DNA from: Syngnathus acus
Lineage: Eukaryota > Chordata > Actinopteri > Syngnathiformes > Syngnathidae
Length of the DNA: 64,000 nt
Assembly (NCBI RefSeq): GCF_901709675.1
Contig: NC_051095.1
Coordinates: forward strand, 5,765,956-5,829,955
Direction of reading: 5' to 3'
Shown: positions 55,165 through 64,000 of the stretch, in pieces
How positions within the stretch are numbered: position 1 is the stretch's first letter
How the letters are laid out: each line of letters opens with the position of its first letter
Notes under the pieces: model-generated
The model's database searches: none
Seen by the model: only the letters and a program-made list of their open reading frames with translations
Told to the model about the DNA's origin: nothing
Made by a program: the position numbers and the translations under genes

Positions 55165-58100
55165 TTACCTTGTTCTTGCTCTTTTGGCTTCGGCAAACTT
55201 GTATCGCAGCAGAAATGCGGCCACGGCATCAGAAACCTTCACACAATCATGACCACCTTTATTTACATAATTCTTATTTATTTCTTGTAAGATGATAAAA
55301 CAAAATCCCCTGTACTGACATACTGATGCACTCGAGCTACAAAAAAAAAGTTTAAGTCCAAATATGGACTGCACCAATGAACTGTGTGGTTTCTTACTTT
55401 GTCTGGTTGGTCTTCTTGCACTGCATGACCACAGGGCGGCAGCACCTGCATCATGAATTTACCTGCGGAACACACACAAAGCCTCAGACGGTGAGGGAAG
55501 TGGGGGTAAGATGATTTGCAAAGCCAACGCTGGTCCTATAAGGAACCACAACTATTCTGTGGCTACAAATCATTTTCTTCCTATGTTGTACCTATTGTAG
55601 CCACCTTGATACCACCGACACCCCCGCCCCTCCCCCACCTGGGCTGTCACTCGTGGGCGGCGTCTGACTGACTTGCCTGACAGCAGCAGGTGCCTGTGAA
55701 GAAGCTATCACCATGGAAACGAGAGTAAAGCTGTACAAAAGAGGAGAGTTGACTGTCTATAACAGGGCTTTGCTAACTTCTGGTTGTTTGGATGAACATT
55801 TTCCAAGGACCCCCATTTAACAGAGTCAAAAGTTGCCTTTGATGGTATTTTTCTGCATACCTTGCATCTGGCCGATGGTCAGGTCCCGGTCTAAGCGGTC
55901 TATTCCTGCTAACAGAAGAAGTTTGGGCAGGTTGCAGGCCAGAAAAAGGTTGGAGGTCCCCCGAAACCAGCCGTCCCAGTACTTTTCCGACTTGGACAGG
56001 TCTATACGCCATTTGTAGATGCTCTGCAGACAAAGGCGTGTCACCTTAGTCTTATGATGTCAAACATGTTTAAAAATAACAAGGCTAATAGCGAAAATGT
56101 AATGCAAAATAAGAAAAACATCCAAAAGCCCAGTGTGGTGAATTTTTTCAACGTAGCGTACGTCAGACAAAATCATACACAATGATGTCGTTATACCTGG
56201 CCTTGTCCACCGCCGGCCTCCGTGGCGGTGTTCTTCACATCGTCGACGTAGCTTCGGTCATAGAATTCCTCATTCCGGTCCTCCACCGCGTCTTCCCTCG
56301 TTGGGCCGGCCCCTTCCAGGGTGTCGGCCTCCTCCGCCTCACACCTGCCACACAGCCACAAGCTCGCGTGCAGCCGAAGACCGAGTCACACAACTAACGA
56401 ACCGAAACCAAACCGACCTTTTGATCTGACCAACCATCGACACTCTGGCAGATTCCAAGTTTCGGATTTGTCCGCTCTTGACGCTTGAAGAACCAAAGGC
56501 AAAGGTCTCAATGGCAACCAGGTCTTGCGGTCTACTTCCTTCAATGACTGCTCACCTCCACTCGATGGCGTGGTCCAAAGACTTGAAGGACTTGGGTCTC
56601 CCCTTCAGGAAGTTCTGTATGCTGTGGAGCGCCTCCATTGCACTTCCTGCCCACAGAGATCATGGCGGAGGTACGTTTTGACCCGATCACACCCACAACA
56701 GGACAACAGCCTAAACGTGTTTCTCCACAATGTTGAAGTTTAAATATATACGTAAAACTGCAACGACAAATAAAGCCAATGTGCGATGACCCAAAATTAA
56801 TTGAAAAGGCCTTACCCTCCACCACGTCGATTGTCACGAGTCCAACAGCGGTGGGCATCAGCTCATTGCTGACCACGTGCACGGCGATGGCGCCGCCAAC
56901 GCCGTGGCCAACCAGGATGACGGGAGGAGGAATCTCCCCGTGGCAGGCCCGGACCACGTTGGCGACGTCGCTGTGGGCGGCATGTACAAGTTGTCTGGTT
57001 AGCGGCGGTTGGATGACAGGCTGGCCGCTTTTGTGCACACGTGTTTCCCTAGGTTGGAATAGTTTGCAATATTATTATAATCGTTTCTGGTTCTTGTGCA
57101 TTTAGTTTTGTTGTCTGTTTCTGTTAGCACAGTGAAGGGAACCAGGAGAGCACTTGCTACGTAGCATAGCGTAGCTGAGTGACAAGAAGGTGAGCATCAA
57201 CTGGCGGCGAGTTTCAGTGCTAGCCAATATGGTGACGTTGTTTCTAGGCAACACACGGTACGTGAACTCCAATTCCCAAACGACTACTCAACCTTCCTCC
57301 CTTAAAACCAGCCGAGGCAAAAAACATACTTACATTCCAAATCAAGTTTGTGATGTAACTACCAAAAGAAAGGACATTTTGCTTTAACGTGCAAGTGTAG
57401 ATTTATGTTTACGAAAGTGACTCCTCAACCTAAATTGCTGGTAAGTTAATTGCTTACCTGGACATAGTTTGAGTGGAGAAGTCGTCCGACTGGCGGACAA
57501 GTGTGTCACCTTTACAGGAGGACAAAATCCACTTTATTATGCATACTGTGTAAAAGTGTATTGTGTACATACTGTCCATATTTTTTTTAATTATATATAT
57601 CTTTACTTTTTTAAATCTTTTACCCCCTTCCCTGCATGCGTGTGTGCGTGTATGTTAAGTGTACTGCTGCTTACACAGGAGTTTCCCCATTGAGGGAATA
57701 ATAAAGGACTATCTTATCTTATCTTATTAGGACTGGAGCTAGCAAATAGTTTTTATTTACCATTCTACACTTTAGTCTTTTAAATAATCACAGTTGTGAT
57801 TTGGCATAATACCACAAACAATACATGCGAGACGCACCGTGCCCCCTGAGGTCCATGGCGAGCACCTGGCAGCTCACTCTGGCAGCAATGGCAGTCTACA
57901 ACGCACAAAAGAGTCCGCAGTCTTATGGCGAGTCCTGGAACCATTTCATGTTCCGGAACAGTTCTGGAGTCACACTTACCGTAAAAACTGCCCAGGACAG
58001 GGCCGAGTGTCCTCCTCCATGCAGAAGAACCAACAGGGGGCCCTCATGTCCAGCTTTGTACACCCTGAAGATGTCTCGGCCGTCAGCCTGGACCACACTC

Positions 58101-58675
58101 ACGTCCTCCATCTGCTCAAAATACTCCACCCATGACACGGGCGAGTAGTCCAGGTTCTGGCCCACGTCACTGGTCCACATGCGGGCACACAAAAAGTGAC
58201 AAATTCTCACACTGGCGCCTTGAGATAAAAGCTCTCGTTGGGCTGATTCTTTGCTTTGACAGCAGTCGACTCGACTCACTTAACAAGCAGCAGTTTGGCA
58301 AATGAGCAGGTGTGCAATTATACTGCCTCCTGGTGGACAAGGCGGGCACACCAGGAGGAACGCCACATTGAATTGGATTGCAGCACTAACTCACGAGGCA
58401 CAATCTATTGAATTCTTGACATTCTATTTCTTTGTTATGACGCCATTATTTTGATCAGGACTTGATTTTGATTACTGAAAACAAAAATGCACAAAAATTG
58501 GGGTGCTTCCATTCATTTCCACAGGGAAACCTGATCTGAGATACTTGCACAAGAGTTTGAGGTTTTGAGCGGCAGTCACTGAACGAATTCAACTTGTATC
58601 TCAAGGCATCGCTGGATCTTGTCCGAGTTCCGGAAATGTGACTTACTGCTCCTTGTCCAAATTCTCCTCCCACAT
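55165..58675 (-). CDS. ppme1: Protein phosphatase methylesterase 1 (active-site Ser codon reads Gly)
   Basis: Eleven coding exons in phase, 362 residues: 58647-58675, 57980-58169, 57838-57895, 57458-57509, 56816-56970, 56556-56646, 56418-56483, 56197-56344, 55861-56023, 55398-55462, 55165-55236. PPME1 is an alpha/beta-hydrolase that removes the methyl ester from the C-terminal Leu of the PP2A catalytic subunit. Matching segments: LLHGGGHSALSWAVFT (oxyanion region), MDLRGHGDT, IDVVEG (Asp158), an acidic loop (exon 8), KYWDGWFRG, RLDRDLTIGQMQG and PPCGHAV (His330). The nucleophile elbow reads GHGVG at residues 131-135, with Gly133 (GGC, 56,901-56,903) where the family has Ser. The start codon in the short first exon is bounded by an upstream in-frame stop; the human protein has a longer N-terminus, so another 5' exon is possible. 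Confidence 0.93.
57640..57728 (+). repeat. LINE-type 3' tail in ppme1 intron 4
   Basis: Contains TTTCCCCATTGAGGGAATAA, then TAAAGGACTATC and a (TTATC)n tail, a 3' end common to fish LINE copies. The specific family is not identified. Confidence 0.65.
58320..58400. repeat. Dispersed repeat with CTCF-like core (copy b)
   Basis: In ppme1 intron 1. TACTGCCTCCTGGTGG, GGGCACACCAGGAGGAA, AATTGGATTGCA. Similar to 59,382-59,470 and more weakly to 53,054-53,130. Confidence 0.7.
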
Positions 58676-60300
58676 GTTTGCTTCTCAGCTGGTGTAGTGG
58701 AGCCAGACCTTTCTCTCAAACGTCTCTCCCGCGCTCCACGACGTTGGGCAGAAGGGCCGACGTCCATCCAGCGAATAAGATGATGACGCTCCGTGAGCGC
58801 TGATACGCACGGCAGAACAATACCGAGTCAGCTGGTTGTGTCAGGCAGCATCTTGGCGGCGGCGGCCCATTGGCTGACGGCGACAGGAGTGGGCCTGCAG
58901 GTTGACGCACTTCAAACTTTCACGCATGTCATTTACACTTGTGGCAGAATTTACAAACTGGATGCCGTTCAAGAGAAAAATGACTGCGCAGGCATTTATT
59001 TGATTCAAATGAAGTTACAGGGCATTTGTTCTCAATCCATCAATAACTGTGGGCTAATTGAAACACATGAAAATTATTTAGAATGATTAATAATAAGTAA
59101 AACTATGCTCCCAGCTGAAATATATTTACAAGAGACAAAAAAGAGAATTACGCCTAAACAATGAGACAACTTTACCTTAAAAATAGCTAGCTTCACCCCA
59201 CCAGCTTGATATTACAGGAAAATACTCGTCGTTATTTTACAATCCCTTAATCGAGGGATATGTTCTCTAACCCTACAAGAAATGACCATAGTAATATATT
59301 AAATATTACAGCAACTTACAAAATCTCAGTAGCACTAGTGGAAGTTTGTTCTTGATTTGTGTCTGCATGTCTCGACGAGACCCTACTGCCTCCTAGTGGC
59401 CAAATTGGGCACACCAGAAGGAGTACACACTGAATCAGATTGCAACTAAAATCATGATGCACATTCTATTTAATTAGATTAATACCCCATATTTTTGTGA
59501 TGTAGAATATTTTCGCTCGGAGCAAAAACCTTTCGCTGATGGTCTTCAACGAACATCCATTAATTTCAATTTATGTTTTGACTTACTACCGTGGTCACGA
59601 ATCAAATTAAACTTGCATCTCATGACATCGCTGTTTATCTGAATTTCATTTTCTTGCTGGTTTCCAACGAATTTGAAAGGTTAAAACCGTTAAAGTACTA
59701 ATGATATGTTATAACTACACAGCAAAGGCTCCTAAAACTCAAACAAGGCCGGAGGGTTAAAAGTCCCCAATTAACAGCATTGTTAGACAACTTCAGCACG
59801 TACATTTCACTTTCCTTTGGGAGTGACCCATACGCAGAGGTAGCAAACATTCTCCTCAGGTGTGAATGACAGACAGTATCCTAGTAACCAGTCGAAGACT
59901 ACTTGTGTCCTCAATTATCCATAAAATAACTAAATACCGGGAAATCCCAGACTTCCTTTTCCCAAGCCACTCACTCGGTCCAGCTCTTGCCCCGCCCCCC
60001 CCGTCACACGCAGTTCTTTAAAAAAAACAGGCACAGTCAAATAAAAATCAAAGTCACATCTCCGCATTTAGAACCAAAACAAAAGCACTGTGTACTAAGC
60101 TGACCTTGACGCCCATCAGAAAACGTAGCTAGTAATTGTCATTCCTGCCATCCGCGACTATAACTGAATTATCTTTATTTGTCAAGAGGTCATAGATTGA
60201 AGTTTGTTTTTTCTTCATGAGTGCAAAATGAGCATGACACCTTGCGCACGGTATCTATGTGGACCATGGGTCAGATCTTCAGTTACAAAAGCGAGTTGCG
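58676..60300. other. Intergenic between ppme1 and abcg2 (divergent)
   Basis: The first 200 bases right of the ppme1 start are GC-rich and may be its promoter. From 58,900 on the sequence is AT-rich with no exon-like frames. A dispersed repeat lies at 59,382-59,470. No gene was found. Confidence 0.6.
59382..59470. repeat. Dispersed repeat with CTCF-like core (copy c)
   Basis: TACTGCCTCCTAGTGGCCAA, GGGCACACCAGAAGGAGTA, CAGATTGCAACTAA. The reverse complement CCACTAGGAGGCAG resembles the CTCF core. Confidence 0.7.
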
Positions 60301-60412
60301 CACCGCCGTAAAACAGCACACGCGTGTAATCCCTCCTGCAGTGCAGCAGCGGCGACAGCAGAGCTTTGTGTTTGGATGACAGTCACACACACGCCGATTG
60401 TTGCCGCGCCCG
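60300..60412 (+). promoter_or_regulatory. Candidate non-coding first exon / promoter of abcg2
   Basis: A strong donor (CCCG|GTGAGTGAG) at 60,413 follows a GC-rich stretch. The coding start exon begins after an acceptor at 60,814-60,815. A separate 5' UTR exon is usual for ABCG2 genes. The upstream limit is unknown. Confidence 0.5.
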
Positions 60413-60830
60413 GTGAGTGAGCCTTTCAATTCCCGTGTAACGTTTACTAACTCTTAAGTTGGAAAATGAACAATCGTAAAGGAGTGGAGGAGGGGCAGAG
60501 ATCAAAGTTTGTCAAATAAAGCGGGCTTAGAATAGATTTTTGGAAGTTTCTCCCCTGCCATGATTACGTTTGATGCAAAATCTGTACGTTTGTGTCTGAT
60601 GCCGATAGCGGAGCGCTTTGATTCGGGGACAGGGCACAAAAACGGGTGAGGCAATCGTTTGAAGGGAGATGGCCAATTGTGCTGACATCAGCGTTTTGTG
60701 TCCCGAGACTAGTTTGAAATTGAACGGCGCTCTTACATTGTTTCTACTTTGGTTGACTCAGCCTCTGTTACGATACTTCAACGGTCAGGAATGAGTTTTG
60801 TTTTGCATTTTGTAGGAGGGCGAGCGAGTT

Positions 60831-63759
60831 ATGATGGAACTGCAGCAGACGAACGCAGTCAAAGAGCAGGTACCTCATTCCGACGCCACAACAACTAGAA
60901 GTTCAGTTGACGTCTGCATATGTGTGCTTTTTCTTGTTCAGTGCGCAGATGCGCCGCAACGAGGCGCCGCGGTTAGCTTTCACAACATTCACTACAAAGT
61001 GACTCAAGCTCAAGGATGTTTATGCTGGAGGAAGAAAAGGAGCACCAAAGATATCCTGATTGACCTCAAGTGAGAAACTCTTTTGAAACGTGGAAGCGAG
61101 CGTCCGTGTACGTGCCAGAGGAGCAGGAAGGAAATGCGCTGGGCTTTAACCAATAAACACACTCGCGAATTGTTCCAAGAGAAGCGGAATGGGTTCGGTT
61201 CTTCCTATTCCAGTTTCCATCCAGCATGGTCGTGGTTTTGAATTGGCAAAATGTCCGTCCCTGTCACGAATGTCTGAACAAAGGCCGCACCCGGTGTGTT
61301 TTACGATCCAGCCCGTGTAATCATTGACCAATTGAAGCTAAAGGTGAAGGCCGGTTCAAGTCAACGCTCACGTGTTTACAGCTCGTTCCCCTGCTCTCAA
61401 TTTTTTGAGTTTATTTTGAAATCACAACCTGATGCCTACAAGTTGACGAGCCAAAAATGTGCTGCCCTCCACAGTGGCATCATGAAGCCCGGCCTCAATG
61501 CGATCATGGGAGCAACCGGAAGTGGAAAGTCATCGTGAGTGTCGTCAATTGGCAAAAATGTCACCAAGCAGCATTCATCATCACCACCACGCATTTGTTT
61601 TTGGGGGGTGGGGGCGGTTGAAGGTTCCTAGATGTCTTGGCTGCCCGGAAGGATCCTGCCGGTCTGTCGGGGGAAGTCCTCATTGACGGCGCCCCTCAAC
61701 CACCCAACTTTAAGTGTCTATCGGGGTACGTGGTGCAGGTGAGACCCAAGTACCCCTGCCTCTTACGATCCATTGCACGTCGGCACGAGAACTTCCGGTG
61801 AGCACCACGCGGGGAAAATGTTTGATGCTGCTTTGACTTTGTAATCAGATTCCTGTCATTTGCCCGAGTTTTCCGCCACAAATGTTTCCTCCATTACCCT
61901 TCCTTAAATCACCTCTAATTATTTGATTTGAACAATCGAGTCTAAAAACATTCGAGAGAGTCAGGTCAATAAACACAATAGCTTTAAGCGTACTGTGATC
62001 CAGTGACCTCGTCGTAATGTTGCCAGTGCCACAATTTGAAAATGAGGTATGACGAGACAGATATGTAAAGTGATCTAGGATAACGAGGCGCGGGTGAGAA
62101 AAGTACCATCAGAAACATGTCAGGGCAAGAAAATGTGCGCAGCGAAATGTCATTGTGTTGTCGGTTGCTTAAATACGATTGCTGGATTTTGTGACAATCT
62201 GTGTCGTAATGTCTGTTTTATGTCGAACCGCCATCAAAAACGTTTGCTTTGCGTTGGGTGACAGGATGACGTGGTGATGGGAACACTGACGGTCAGGGAG
62301 AACTTCAGCTTCTCGGCGGCGCTCCGTCTTCCGTCCAGTGTTTCTCGGGCAGCCAAGGAACAGAAAGTGGTCCAGCTGATCCAGGAGCTCGGACTGAGCC
62401 GCGTGGCCGACTCCCGGGTGAGGCGAGGCATACGTCGGTGGTCGTCCTGCGTTCTAACGTGGCCAGGGTGCGCAGGTGGGCACCCAGCTGATTCGAGGCA
62501 TCTCCGGGGGCGAGCGGAAGCGCACCAACATTGGCATGGAGCTAATCATCGACCCGCCCGTTCTCTTCCTGGATGAACCCACGACCGGCTTGGATGCCAG
62601 CACCGCCAACTCTGTCCTGATGCTACTCAAAAGGTGCCTGCCCACGCACGGCAACCAAAAGTCAAATCGTTGGGAAGGAAGACAGACGATAGGTTCAAAG
62701 GGTAGACAGAGAAAACAGGAACAGGAGAGCCCTCGGGGAGCGACAGGAGAACAATAAGCACAACGACAGCTGTATCAACAACAGTATAAGTATCTCAACC
62801 TGCCGCCTCAATTTTTCCAGGATGGCCAGCAGGGGGCGCACCATCATCCTGTCCATCCATCAGCCTCGCTACTCCATTTATCGCCTCTTTGACAGCCTCA
62901 CTCTGCTTGTCAACGGCAGACAGGTCACTTGCACCAATTCACGTACATTGCGCTCAAGTGACTTCTTACACTGTGGAAATACTCACTCAGGTGTACCACG
63001 GGCCGGCAAACAGCGCTCTGGACTACTTTTCAGAAATCGGTAGGAAGCGCGCCGGGCTTAGCCGCGTTTGCTTGACCGAGGCCTGACGTCCGTCCACCTT
63101 TCCTTTCTCAGGGTACATCTGTGAGCCTCACAACAACCCTGCAGACTTCTTCCTGGACGTTATCAACGGAGACTCCACCGCAATGGCCGTCGGCAACATA
63201 GACGGAGAAGGTGTGTTGCCAAATGAATGCTCACTTTTTGGGTTTTTTTCTTTTAACCCGCTTGTAATCCTCCTTCTAGATTCGGACTCTGTGTTGAAAT
63301 CCAGACAGGGAATCGAGGACAAACTGGTGGAGGAATACAGAAACTGTTCTGACTTTAAGCGAACCAAAGCAGAGTTGGGTAGGGACAAAAGGGGGGGGTC
63401 TGCATTACAGCAAAGACACAAAAAAGCAGAAAAGGAAACGGTGCCTCACTGTCTTCCCTCAGAGAGAATTCTCCAAGGTAAAAAGGCGAGCAGCACCGCT
63501 CGCTCCAGAACCATCACCTACAATACCAGCTTCCTGACGCAGTTCCGCTGGGTTCTTCAGAGGACCTTCCGTAACCTCCTGCTCAACCCGCAGACCTCCA
63601 TCGCTCAGGTGAGACTAGTCAATAGCGTCATCGAGGGAGAATGAGAGGAACTGCAGCTGATGGAGTTTTTGTTTAGGTGGCAGTTACGTTGTTCCTTGCT
63701 CTGGTTGTCGGAGCCATTTTCTTCAACGTCCAGGAAGACCAGAGCGGAATCCAAAACAG
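60831..63759 (+). CDS. abcg2: ABC transporter G2 half-transporter (3' part off window)
   Basis: Twelve coding exons are visible: 60831-60869, 60942-61069, 61475-61534, 61624-61738, 62265-62417, 62476-62633, 62821-62923, 62991-63039, 63112-63210, 63280-63378, 63463-63608, 63677-63759. Phases agree throughout. ABCG2 is a homodimeric ATP-driven exporter of xenobiotics, urate and porphyrins at the plasma membrane, with the ATPase domain N-terminal. Seen here: Walker A (GATGSGKSS, usually GPTGGGKSS), Q-loop ([18 protein letters not shown]), signature ([15 protein letters not shown]), Walker B and D-loop ([17 protein letters not shown]), H-loop ([16 protein letters not shown]), [16 protein letters not shown], and the first membrane helix ([16 protein letters not shown]). 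The remaining helices lie beyond the window. The start codon is preceded by an in-frame-compatible 5' exon border; ATGATG gives Met-Met. Confidence 0.94.
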
Positions 63760-64000
63760 GTTACAGGCCCTTCTTGTCCTTGAGGCCAAACCCCGTTCAT
63801 GGATCACAGTCAAATCGTCCTCTACCATCTACTCTAGCGTCACCTGCTGGCAACTCTTGCCTTATTACCTTCCTCTTCCAATTGGTTTTGAAAGTATCCA
63901 AACTTGTGGCACCCCAAGCTTTCTCTCCAAACCTTTCCGTCTGTGCTGTCCCTCCCATGAGATCATTCTCGTTCTCGTCCATCGTCAACACCCCCAAAAG
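63760..64000 (+). other. abcg2 intron at window edge
   Basis: From the donor AACAG|GTTACA to the end of the window there is no further exon-like sequence. The next abcg2 exon is outside. Confidence 0.6.

Overview
The window is vertebrate nuclear DNA, almost certainly from a ray-finned (teleost) fish. The evidence is spliced genes with compact GT-AG introns, vertebrate families (rnf150, ppme1, abcg2, sh3tc1, a mannose-receptor-like C-type lectin), and a teleost-style repeat load: L2-type LINEs with ATT tails, hAT elements with 8-bp target duplications, a tRNA-derived SINE, and a CATCC-headed interspersed repeat.

Layout. Bases 1-~20,510 and ~30,733-~49,265 are two nearly identical copies of one tandem duplication unit. 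Each copy carries, on the minus strand, an SH3TC1 gene (its 5' end on the right) followed downstream by the 5' part of a large multi-lectin gene. Copy 2 of the lectin gene continues left through unique sequence to 22,222 and is complete in the window. Copy 1 of the lectin gene runs off the left edge. To the right of the duplication lie three single-copy genes: rnf150 (+, 50,492-53,271), ppme1 (-, 55,165-58,675) and the 5' two-thirds of abcg2 (+, 60,831 to beyond the window).

The main discovery candidate is the complete lectin gene at 22,222-37,639. I could chain 48 exons with consistent splice phases and no internal stop into a 1,782-residue secreted protein: signal peptide, nine C-type lectin domains arranged as three copies of a three-domain module, a SUEL/galactose-binding lectin domain, an F5/8C (discoidin) domain, an LCCL domain, a tenth C-type lectin domain, and no transmembrane segment. 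The module repeats in the genome with a near-constant period of about 3.3 kb, so the gene grew by internal tandem duplication before the whole gene was duplicated together with SH3TC1.

The two SH3TC1 copies have different fates. Copy 2 chains cleanly over 18 coding exons (1,187 residues). Copy 1 is a pseudogene with independent lesions: a 2.49-kb deletion removing four exons, a lost splice acceptor, a four-level transposon nest splitting the SH3 exon, and a SINE that puts a stop in the last exon. Other points of note are a PPME1 gene whose catalytic serine codon reads glycine, a hAT element inserted exactly at a splice donor, and intronic tandem arrays rich in CACGTG palindromes or in CCAAT/CRE-like motifs.

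All exon boundaries were inferred by eye from splice consensus, phase and family resemblance. No transcript or database evidence was available.
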